A stretch of 64,000 nucleotides of DNA. Origin: Buxus sempervirens. Taxonomy: Eukaryota; Streptophyta; Magnoliopsida; Buxales; Buxaceae. The stretch is from positions 20,888,858-20,952,857 of the forward strand of contig OX387190.1 in the NCBI GenBank assembly GCA_947561395.2, in the 5' to 3' direction. A program made the position numbers and the translations under genes. Shown here one piece after another: positions 44,821 to 54,722 of the stretch. Within the stretch, counting starts at the first letter, position 1. The number at the start of each line of letters is the position of its first letter. Below the pieces are notes generated by a model. The model was not told the origin of the DNA, did no database searches, and saw only the letters and a list, made by a program, of their open reading frames with translations.

Positions 44821-45951
44821 ATGCTTCCGTGGGAAAATCTGCCTATATTAAGAAAGCAAGAGGTTTACCGCATGCCTTCTGTGGGAAGTGTTTCTGCAAC
44901 ACTTAACAGAAGCTGCATTCATCCAGAAAAAGTTGGGAGGATTGTTACTGCTTTTCCATTAATCGATCCCTTAGATGCATTTTATTTATTGAATCCCAGT
45001 GGTGATCTCAGCAGAACACAGATTGAATTTGAGGACTGGTTTAGAGATTAAAAGTTGGAGGTAGTATCTCAATTTATTTTTAAGGATTTAAAAAAAAATG
45101 GAAAAGAACAGGGAATAAAATTTCCTGATCTTGCTTTCATTTATAGGTCTAAAATAATTAAGTTTTTCTATCTAATCTGTATTCAAAATTATTTATAGAC
45201 AACAAGATGTTTAATTGGCATATCATACAGGGGAAAGCTGGAATGGCTCCCACAACTGAAAAGCTGGCTTTGGCCTTGAAAAACCATGATCTTTTTATAT
45301 ACTTTGGGCATGGAAGTGGTATGCCTTGGACTGCTACTTACCACCCTGTTGTTCACATTGGTCTTCTTGCTTAGTTGCTACATCCCGGTTCCTACATGGG
45401 CTTGTTTGAGGATCGATTGATGATTGTTTATATGTTCAACTTGTTCAGGAATCCAATACATGCCTCAGCATGAGATTCAGAACCTGGAAAATTGTGCTGC
45501 CACACTTCCGATGGGCTGTAGTAGTGGATCTCTGTCTCTGATGGGCTGCTATACCCCACAAGGTGCTCCTCTCTCTTATTTATTAGCTGGTTCTCCTGTC
45601 ATTGTTGCCAACCTATGGGAAGTTACAGACAAGGACATCGATGGATTTGGAAAGGCTATGCTTGCTGCTTGGTTGCACGAAAGATCAACTCCTACTGATT
45701 GCCCTCATCGCAATTTAGTGAAAGAATTTGAGTCCATGAACATACTTGGCAACAGAAGTAAGAAAGTCCCAAGAAAGAAGTTGCAGGAACCTTGTGATGG
45801 TGCCATACACAAGGATTGTTGTGGCCCAAGGCCAAAGATAGGATCATTCATGTGTCAAGCCCGGGAGGCTTGCACACTCCCATTCTTGATTGGGGCAGCT
45901 CCAGTATGTTATGGTGTCCCAACAGGTATAGCGAAAAAGAGGGATATATAG
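44821..45951 (+). pseudogene. ESP: Separase catalytic (C50) exons
   Basis: Exon 44821-45060 reads [20 protein letters not shown] and [20 protein letters not shown], with TAA at 45049 replacing one codon near its end (WFRD-stop-KLE). Exon 45231-45318 encodes [20 protein letters not shown] with the catalytic His. The final exon 45449-45951 encodes MGCSSGSLSLMGCYTPQGAP with the catalytic Cys, then VIVANLWEVTDKDIDGFGKA, a variable basic insert and the conserved end. The dyad is intact, but the stop at 45049 would remove it from any full-length product. Confidence 0.93.
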
Positions 45952-47160
45952 CAATATGAGATTCTTTGCATTTTTGTTGTATATTGTAGCCTTGTAGGAC
46001 TCAGATGAAACTGCTTCTTCCACATTTCTCATCATATATTATAGCCTGGTACAGTTTTCACTTTGTTGTACCAAGCCTGTCAAATTGATAAAAGATCATC
46101 CTGTACTTGCTTCTTATCCAGGTGTAAGAGGATAGGAATGCACAACTTGTGAAAACAATCATTGTACACAATATGAGTGAAGGAAATTGTAATTAATCAT
46201 CATTCCTCTTATTTTGATATTTAGCTGAAGTTGCAGATCAAGAAACTGATGCTTTTTCTTCCATTAATGGTGCTGCTGCTGCACCAAGCAACAATTTTAT
46301 TTTCTTGTTTTTGGGGAAGAATCAATTATGCAAACGTGCGGCAATGTTATGAAATATATATACATTCAATTGGGGAAGAATCAACTATACTGTTTGTGTA
46401 ATGCTCTGATCCCATATTAAGACACCAGCCAATTAATATTTGCATTTGCCATTCGCAATTAATAAATCAGCATACCATAATTAGAGGATTGCCTTCCAGT
46501 CCAACCACGTATCAATCAAACAAGGAGAAATTAATAAGTTTCTTAGCACATTGAGTTGGAACCTCAAAAATGAGATTAAATCAACAACTTATATCAATAT
46601 GTTCTTAGGTACAAGTTCCATAATAAAGTAACAATTTATCAATGTGTGCTCTTTTCATACATAGAAACTACTATCTCATCGTTGAAAACTTTAAAACTTA
46701 AAAAATTAAAGTTTAATAGATTTCGTAGATTTCAGCCCGACAGTTGAGCTTGTAGAAGATTGTTGGAACTCACCCATGTTTGCTTATTGAAAGAAAAGTC
46801 TCGTTTTTCCCCAATAATGAGATGTAGTCTTTAAATAGGAAAAAATATATAAGAATACCAAAACACAAGCATATTAAGGTTCAAAATCCTAATTCAAACA
46901 CCTTATACATACATATTACAAATTATTTATTTATATTTATCTATTACTATTATAAAGCAAACACCTTGTTTTCTGGCAGACATTTGATGCCAAAAATGCC
47001 CTCCATTATTTTTTTATCAAATTAACATCACACCCATTTGTTAGTGCCACGGGTATCAATAACTAACTGCCTAACATTTAATACCCAAAACACCCTCAAT
47101 TCTTTTTCAAATTTGCTACGAATATAGTGCCTGAATTCCCCTCCCCTAGTAATATATAAT

Positions 47161-47508
47161 ATGAACATTAGGCCACAAAGGGCCGGCCCAAGAATTCCTA
47201 TACATGACCAAGTCCACCTAAAAAGTTATTTTCGGACTTTTAATAATCTTCTCTAGTCTGACTTTATAGACAACCATGAGTGACCAAGCCGGACGGGCTG
47301 GTCATCTCGGGTCCAGCTGAGTGGGCCGCTCAACCCATGAATGCTCCTACCCACAAATGTTCGAATTTATGATCTTTGCAAGTTTGTTTGGTCTTTCAGG
47401 TCCTGTCAGTTCGATACCAAAAAAAAAAAAGGGTCCTGTCAGTTGAAGACAATTTGGCCAATACTTTTGAAATCTTCCTTGAGATAAAGGAGATACTTTG
47501 ATCTTTTT
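47161..47508. other. 348-bp insertion specific to unit A
   Basis: Absent from the corresponding point of unit B (59578/59580). It contains GGGCCGGCCCAAG and a duplicated GGTCCTGTCAGTT around an A run. Origin unknown; it could equally be a deletion in unit B. Confidence 0.6.
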
Positions 47509-47548
47509 TCTCTTTTTTGGTAAAAAAAAAACACAAAAAGACTGGTAC

Positions 47549-47780
47549 ATCATTGAACCTTTCATTCAACCCCAACCCCAGGTCAAAAGGGCCATCTCTG
47601 TTACCAGCATTGATACCGTCAGTACTGAAGCCACTGGTGTTCCTCTCTATCACATAATCTCCTACAACAACTGCACCTGGCATTGATGACCTTATTGTAC
47701 TGATCACATCTTCACGGTCCCTCTCAATGCCAAGAAGGGAAGTTGCGTGCAAGCTCTGTTTGCTCATGCAAGTGGTTTTA
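47549..47780 (-). pseudogene. DUF1644 gene fragment, rearranged
   Basis: The minus strand encodes RDREDVISTIRSSMPGAVVV and NTSGFSTDGINAGNRDGPFD, identical to part of the intact gene at 60220-60390. It then jumps to a ~26-bp piece matching 60516-60541 in inverted orientation, then to 60607-60627, then to 61332. The zinc-finger core and both gene ends are lost, so no functional protein is expected. Confidence 0.88.
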
Positions 47781-48349
47781 GGCAGTTTCAGCAAATTTGT
47801 TCCTCCCTCCACTAACTTCCACTTCATTGCAATTGTATCGTACTCCCTATAAATTTCAGTTTAAAAGAATCAAGTTTCTATATTTAGAAAAATAAGTGGT
47901 AAAAATTCCAATCTTCTCCCGGGAATTTGATGGACCATAACTTTCAACCCAGATAACACAATTATATGTCAAAACTTTCAGCTCGGAAACATCATAATTA
48001 TTTTATAAAGGTGTAAACAAATGTTTTCAAAGAACAACAAATAAGAATATTATCACAACGACAAGCACAATTATAAAATAATAATAGAATTTCCAAAGGC
48101 AACTAGGAAATTTAAAATGGATTTCCTATACACAAAATGAAACACAGGCAAGATTTGAACTCTCAATATGATAGGGTTATTCCAAGTTTGTATTTACAAA
48201 AACATGAAAAACTGGAATACCAATATGCTTGTGCTCAAAAGATGAGGATATAAGAAAAGTAACATTCTTATGACAAGATGACTTCGAGGCAACGTGGAAG
48301 TTAAGCTGCAAATTGAAATACAGTCAAGACTCTAAATACTTTTTTTTTA

Positions 48350-49455
48350 TGAGTAAGTCCACAGGCTTCAAAAATTGAGAACAAGCCTGGTTTGACGAGG
48401 TCGGAGGACAGGCTTCACCTGAACTCAACAAAAGAACAAGACTTCGTTAATCTCAACGGCAATGTCGATCAGAAAAAGCCATCAAAGAATAAGAAGAACA
48501 AGAAGAAGAAAGCTGGGTAGAAGGACCGGACCTCCGACCTGGCGCGGTCTTCCTCTGCAGCTTTCTTCTTCTTGTTCTTCCGATTCTTCGATGGCTTTTT
48601 CTGATCGACGTTGCCGTCGAGATTAACAAGGTCTGAGAATGGTTGCAAGAAGTCGTGGAATCACAAGATAAGAAGAAGAAAGCTGCGGAGGAAGACCGGA
48701 CCGTGATCTATTCTCTAGCGAAGAAGTTTCTTCCCTTCCTAAATCGTGCTCTGTCAATTTTGCCGAAACGGATATGTGAATCCCAAAAACAGGTGAAGGA
48801 GAAGGAAATTGGGTCCAGGAACTGTTCGATGCGTACAAGCTGTGCTGATTGCTTGTCGTGTTTATCTTCGCAGTTGTCGTGCAAACCGTACTCTGTGCAT
48901 TTGCAGATGGTTCACTGCTATGAATCTTGTGGACGTTATGGAGAAGCTGAAAAAGAGGGTTTACGGATACTTGAGAGCATTCGAGGGACTAATTTTGGTG
49001 GTTCTGTTTGTAAAACGTCGAAGGGGAAGAACAATGGGGGAATCGTTCAAGAAGTCGCGGAATCGTTCACGAATGCCTTCGTAAAACGTCGAAGGGAAGA
49101 AACTTCTTCGCTAGAGAATGGATCACGGTCCGGTCTTCCTCCGCAGCTTTCTTCTTCGCTAGAGAATGGATCACGGTCCGGTGATTCCACGACTTCTTGC
49201 AACCATTCTCAGACCTTGTTAATCTGGACGGCAACGTCGATCAAAAAAAGCCATCAAAGAATCAGAAGAACAAGAAGAAGAAAGCTGCAGAGGAATACCG
49301 CACCAGGTTGAAGGTTCGGTGGCTTTTTCTGATCGACGTTGCCGTCGAGATTAACGAGGTCTTGTTCTTTTGTTGAGTTTAGGTGAAGCCAGTCCTCCGA
49401 CCTGATCAAACAAGGTTTGTTCTCAATTTTTGAAGCCTATGGGCTTACTTGCCCC
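48350..49455. mobile_element. TIR block built from shuffled separase exon 1 pieces
   Basis: The ends (GTAAGTCCACAGGCTTC... and the reverse complement GTAAGCCCATAGGCTTC...) pair over ~130 bp with several mismatches. Inside are a long sense piece of separase exon 1 (48655-49050, matching 24415-24800) and at least four shorter sense or antisense pieces (about 48450-48520, 48535-48660, 49085-49190, 49190-49330) overlapping the same 24330-24475 segment. Unit A homology stops exactly at the left end. The structure recalls gene-capturing Mutator-like elements, but no target duplication was found. Confidence 0.72.
48643..49311 (+). pseudogene. ESP: Chimeric frame over shuffled separase exon 1
   Basis: A 222-codon open frame reads KKKKAAEEDRTVIYSLAKKF and SLAKKFLPFLNRALSILPKR in the separase frame, shifts out of it around 48795-48840 and back into it (CLSCLSSQLSCKPYSVHLQM), then continues through duplicated pieces. 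It is a by-product of the rearrangement rather than a likely gene. Its remaining open is notable but not evidence of function. Confidence 0.6.
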
Positions 49456-49592
49456 GTTTTATAAAGCCCATAAAATATTAGGCCCGGGATGAGGCTAGCT
49501 TCTCTGGGCGTCCCCTGGTTTTTGAATGTCAATGGATGTATAAAACTAGTTTAATGTTGAATATACAATATCTTAAACTAGTTTTGCCATAT

Positions 49593-50362
49593 TATTAATT
49601 TATTCTGTAATTTTTTGTGATGCTCTTTTTGCTTACATTATTGAATAGAGTTGGAATCCTCTACCGAGTAGTTTCTTCCCCTACTTTGGTTTGTCACTAA
49701 TCAAAATATGTTATGTAACATGCTTTGATAGACTTTTTACAGTAGGACTTATCATAACATGCCATATAACATGTTTTGGTTGCCAGGCATACAATAGTAG
49801 CAGAGAAAGTGGGGCAAGGGATTTGCAATGATTGGGCTTTAATTATTTAAAAAACTTTAAATATATATAAATACAAATACTTCAATTATTTTACTAATTA
49901 AAGTACAAATAACGGGTCCAATCAAGCTTGAGACAAGCATAATGGCTATTATCCCTTATAATAATATCATGCCCTAAACTCTAGTCCACCATTATTGTCT
50001 AGGTGCGAAGGACAAATTATGGTGAATATTCCTTAGGGTTCGCTTTACTAATGGTATAGTTGAAGCACTTTACTTATGCTTTGGTTAGTTATAAATCGAG
50101 TGAGGGTTGGGTTGGATTTGCTGGTTTGGTTCAACCTGACCTAAAATTAATTCATCTATAATAAAAAATAGTTCTTGGATGATAAACACAGTTATTTTGG
50201 TCGTCAAATACGGGGATTCTAACCAAACTTTCGTTTATTAAAAAAATACCCCTAAAGTATTAAATTACCTTTATGTCCCAACAACTTCATACATAAACTT
50301 AGTCCCCCTTCAAATGACGACCTATCATATTAAAATGAGAAGAGTGCAAAAAGGAATGCAAC
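49593..50362 (+). repeat. Dispersed repeat, copy 2 (direct repeat with 1864-2660)
   Basis: Same orientation as copy 1, with small deletions. It ends at GTGCAAAAAGGAATGCAACA, just where the GC-richer flank of the FAR1-type gene begins. Confidence 0.8.
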
Positions 50363-50639
50363 ACAACCGATTTCTTCTGTCACGAATGATCTTTCGAATT
50401 TTGACGATGCGACACATGTCATTCTCGTTTAAAAATCCGAATAACGCTAACGTCCCAACTAACGTAACGTTGACGAAAACTAACGACGCTGTTCTGTCGT
50501 TCGTTTCGATTAAACGAAGCAATTAAATCCCTTTTGCTCGCATTTCTGAAAATTTCAAATCCCCTGTTCATCCTTAGCCATGACGTTGCACGCGAAAACA
50601 AAATAGCAACTGAGAAACGAAGAGTAAGACAGCGTAAGA

Positions 50640-50845
50640 GAACGTAAGAGATCTGAAAGACTCAAATGTCTGAAATTTTCGCACATTGTATTGTTGATTT
50701 CCACTATTGATCGAGCGCGAATTGAATGAGATATGAGGGATGCAAATGCAAGAGATTTTCGAACACTGTATTGTTCTTTTCCCCTGTTGAGTGCGCGCGA
50801 AAACGAATGAGATCTGAGGGACGCAAATGCAAGAGAACGTAAGAG
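50640..50845 (+). repeat. Imperfect ~95-bp tandem repeat
   Basis: GAGATCTGAAAGACTCAAATG / GAGATATGAGGGATGCAAATG / GAGATCTGAGGGACGCAAATG recur at ~95-bp spacing. Each of the first two is followed by TTTTCG.ACA.TGTATTGTT and a GAGCGCGA/GTGCGCGCGA box. Confidence 0.8.
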
Positions 50846-51339
50846 AAGAAAAAGGTTGGTAGCTCACGTCTTGAAGGATTTGGAATCCGCCCCTTGTATT
50901 TTTTACAGATTATTATCCACAAGCTTCCGGTCGCCCCCTGCAAAAGGCATCGACTGGATTGTTTGAAGGCAGTTCACGTCTTGAAGAATAGGTGAGATTC
51001 TCAACTAATATTATCAACTAATCAGAGTGGTTTGTTTTAGACCATGTCATTTGATTCGTCAAATACATCATTATTGTATACTCTTTCATATGTATGGCGC
51101 AACCCAATCGTTGTTTCCAAAGTTTTTAATCCCTTATTTTGAATCTAAATAATAATAAATTAACTCTTGACAGTGATATATGTTGTATATGTAAATCCTA
51201 GATGTTAAAATCTCATATGTGGAATTCATCCATGAAAAGGTATAAAGAAGGAAAGAATAGTCTAGGCAGAAATTGATATGCTGAAATAAAAAATTTTTTG
51301 GTAGAATATGCTGAAATAAATGAGAAATGAGATAGAAAT

Positions 51340-51650
51340 AATGAATCTTAAATAGAGTTCTGGTTCGAATTCCATAGATAATTGGGATTGTCTATAATGA
51401 TAGAGAAATGAAAGACTTTCTCAAGATTCGTATTCATTCGCTTGCCGAAAATGGGTTGGTTGAACTTGAAAATTCACTCACTCATTGAAGGAGTAAACAA
51501 TTGAATTTAATTCGGTTGGACGGTACCAACAAAATCAAGTGGTAACTCCCATTTCTTATTGAATTAACCGATGAACATGCTATCGAACATTTATTTTTTA
51601 TTGAGTGCTAACTCCCATTTCTTATTAAGTTGCGAAAATTTTTTTAATGC
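51340..51650 (+). other. Possible plastid-DNA insertion
   Basis: Contains GGTTCGAATTCCATAGATAA, CGTATTCATTCGCTTGCCG, GGACGGTACCAACAAAATCA and AATTAACCGATGAACATGCT. This resembles, from memory, a plastid intergenic region. I cannot confirm it without a search. TAACTCCCATTTCTTATT is duplicated within it. Confidence 0.35.
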
Positions 51651-52417
51651 ATTCGGGCACGCTTAATATATCTTCTGTTTCATGTCATCATCTATAACCT
51701 ATGTTTAGATTAGTTTTTGTGAATAAATATATCTCTAACTCCCATTTCTCTGTTGATTGTCGCTCAGGATTTAATTAAACACATTTTCTGAGCTTGTCTT
51801 CATCACAAATCTGTTCTTATTATCACATTAATTTAGCACGTTTACTGTAGAGGTTGAGCCACTTGATTGGTGGATGCATCCGTAAAGCATTAAACTTAGT
51901 ATGATATGTCAATGTTTTAATCTGTATCCTTACTAATATTAATGTAGATTGTGATGATGGTATTTATTGGTGTATAAGGTTTTGATATAATGAGCAAATT
52001 CATTTCATTTCTTGAATTGCAACATTCATGCTTGCACGCAGTACTATTCTTTTAATACCAAAGTTGTTGTATACATATTTGCATAGGTTTTATTTATCAG
52101 ATGTAAGTTATTTTGTCATTTTTATATATTTCTTAGTCTTTTTATTTCTTTTACATACTTCATCCCTATAGGTAAACACTGTGGCTAATAAAGTCGACCA
52201 TGTGTTGAAAAGACTACAGGGCAACGGTTGAAACACCACAGCCTTAACCAAGTACTATTGACTAGTCTTACGACTACAAGGTATATTCTGTTAAGGTAAC
52301 ATTTGTTATGAAGTCCTATTTAGTGACCCGCATGCATGAAAATATGAAAAAAGAAATTGAGTTCAGCAATTGGAGATGTGATGTAAGTTTTATATCTAAA
52401 CTAATAACACAAGGGAA

Positions 52418-54722
52418 ATGGATATTGGGGAAGAGATGTCGTCTAGATCAATTGATGGTATTGAAGACACCATCAATGAGGATGTAGATGGTTTGCAAGA
52501 ATCAACACGAACTGATTATTTACCAAAGATTGGGATGGTGTTTGATTCTGAAGACAATGCACATCAGTTTTATAATGAGTATGCAAGACGAACTGGATTT
52601 GGAACGAGAAAAGACATAATGCATAAGCATCAACTTATTGGCATAGTCCTAGATAGGGTTTTTTGTTGCTTAAAGGAAGGGTATCATCGGACAAATAAAA
52701 GGGATGTAAAGGTTGTAAAACAGCATGCAGATACCAGGACTAGGTGTATGGCACGAATAAAAATTGTACTGGGAGGGAGTGGAAAATATATCATTACATA
52801 GTTCGATGAGATGCATAATCACGAGTTGCTTTTGCCAAGCATGGTTCATATGTTACGATCGCATCGAAAAGTAACAGAGGCCTAAGCAGCTAAGATTGAT
52901 ATAGCAGATTCCACAGGGATACAAGCCAAGAGAACGGTTGAAATGATGAGAAGGGAAGCAGGTGGCGTTGAATGCCTAGAATTCAAATGGGTAGACTGTC
53001 ATAATTATTTGCGGTCTAAACGTATGATGGCCATGCAAAAGGGAGATGCTGGAGCCTTACTGGAATACTTTCAGAAAAAACAATCGGAAGATGCATCTTT
53101 TTTCTATATGATTCAGTTAGATAATGAAGATCTTATTAGTAACATATTTTGGGCTGATTCTGGGATGATGGCAGATTATAGTTATTTTGGTGACGTGGTT
53201 TGTTTTGATACCACATATAGAACAAACAAGTATGGTAGACCATTTGGGTTATTTGTTAGTGTTAATCATCATCAACAAACAAAAATCTTTGGCGCTGCCC
53301 TATTATACGATGAAAGCGCGCAAACATTCAGTTTGTTATTTAAAAGTTTTGTAAGAGCTATGCCTGGTAAAAGGCCGAAGACAATTCTGACAGATCATGA
53401 ACAAGCTATGACTAGTGCAATAACTTCGATGTTTTTGGATACATACCATCAATTTTGTGTTTGGCACATGTTCTAAAATGTTGCAAAGCATCTTAATGAT
53501 GTATTTAACCGTGAGAGATCATTCGCAAAAGATTTTAGTAGATGTGTTTATGAATATGAAGACACGGATGAATTCATAGAAGCATGGAACACAATGATTA
53601 ATAAGTATGATTTATCATTGAATAGGTGGTTGAAAGCAAAGTTTGAGGAAAAAGAGAAATGGGCTCTAGCATACGGAAGGAACACATTCTGTGCAAACAT
53701 GAGTATGACACAGAGGTCCGAGAGCATGAATGCATCACTAAAAACTCATCTACATTGCCAAAAGGATTTATTACGATTCTTGGGTCTCTTTGATGAATTA
53801 TTGGATGATAGATGGTATGAGGAATTGAAGGCTGATTGCAAGATGATGAACAGTACTCCAGTGTTGCCGATCGAGGGAAATCAAATGTTGGAATGCGCAA
53901 GAGATGTACACGGAAGAAATGTATGAATTAGTTCGCAAAGAAGTACTTGATGGTGTTCTTAATTGTGAAATGGATGTTTGTCGGGAAGTTGGCGAAGTGG
54001 TTGAGTACACAGTCAGTAATGATTCCATGCCAAGGTGTCATGAACATACTGTTACATTCGATCGTTCAACTACTTCAGTGAATTGTAGCTGTAAGAAATT
54101 TGAATTAAGTGGCATATTGTGCTATCATGCATTTTATATTCTTCGTATAAATAAGAAAAAGAAGATACCCGATGAATATATTTTGAAAAGATGGACAAAA
54201 GAGGCAAAGAGTGGGTTGGCTGCATATAAGCAAGGGGTTGTTGTTGGCGATGACCTCAAAGTGGCAATTGGACGGAGGTTTAGGGAATTGTGTTGCATGT
54301 TCATCCAAACTGCGAGAAAAGCTGCACTACATGAAGAGTTATCTGATTTTGCTAGTGATCTGGTTAAACAAATTGAATGTGGGGTAAATAGTATTCTAAA
54401 ATAGAAGAACATATCTAGCAGTATGGACGATGCATCACGAAAAACCCAAAGTTAAAGTGAAGTTAGAAGGGTAAATGTGCCAGAAGCAAGTTTTCATCCG
54501 GATTGCGCAAATCTAGATAGTGTTGGGGACAATGATTATCATTCTACTAGTGTCGATGACACGGAAATCTTGTCAAGGGCAAAATGTATCAAACAGAAGG
54601 TAAGGGGTGGTCGTGTTAGAACAAATGTTCGTAGGCAAAAAGGTCCGTTGGAACAGTCTATCAAGCGTACACGGAAAAAAGCAAAACAAGCCGTCAATAT
54701 AGATTGCAATGCATCAGGATAG
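52418..54722 (+). pseudogene. FAR1-related / MULE transposase-type gene, disrupted
   Basis: Domains in order are a FAR1-type DNA-binding region (52520-52850, FDSEDNAHQFYNEYARRTGF, with the HNHEL end), a MULE transposase domain (53180-53500: CFDTTYRTNKYGRPFG, ILTDHEQAM, HQFCVWHMF; then RSESMNASLK) and a SWIM zinc finger (54085-54140, CSCKKFELSGILCYH). A basic tail follows to 54722. FAR1-related proteins are transposase-derived transcription factors of light signalling. Stops at 52799, 52883, 53474, 54402 and 54453 and a frameshift near 53890-53904 disable it. It may be a domesticated-type gene or an old Mutator-like element; no terminal inverted repeats were found. Codon spacing between stops is otherwise in frame, so decay is moderate. 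Confidence 0.88.

Larger units (their letters stand above)
24259..45951 (+). pseudogene. ESP: Separase (ESP, peptidase C50), disrupted multi-exon locus
   Basis: Separase is the caspase-like protease that cleaves the cohesin kleisin subunit to release sister chromatids. Exon-like blocks collinear with plant separases run from ATG 24259 to TAG 45949-45951. They end in the C50 domain with YFGHGSG (His 45309-45311) and MGCSSGSL (Cys 45517-45519), then PLSYLLAGSPVIVANLWEVT and the conserved end GAAPVCYGVPTG. Upstream blocks carry in-frame stops at 32595, 33711, 33968, 34118, 36601, 38213, 38894 and 45049 (a further one at 36344), a frameshift in exon 1 and another near 37185. The region expected between 27039 and 32463 has no recognisable exons, so roughly 200 or more residues seem lost. 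I conclude pseudogene; a functional copy must exist elsewhere. Confidence 0.88.
46198..48354 (+). repeat. Segmental duplication, unit A (matches 58511-61924)
   Basis: From TCATTCCTCTTATTTTG to TTTTTTTTATGAGTAA this aligns in order with unit B in the same orientation. The separase 3' flank part (46198-47160) is near-identical. Most of the DUF1644 gene is deleted, and 47161-47508 is extra sequence absent from unit B. Downstream of 47757 it matches 61332-61924. Confidence 0.9.
50363..52417. other. 5' flank / possible leader introns of the FAR1-type gene
   Basis: 50363-50990 is richer in CpG, with a GAATAG/GTGAG donor-like site at 50988, and could be an old promoter and 5' leader. The rest is AT-rich. 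A repeat block and a possible plastid-derived segment inside are listed separately. Confidence 0.4.

Noticed and set aside
24259..45951. Functional separase gene
   Set aside because: Too many in-frame stops across independent exons and missing exons for all to be errors.
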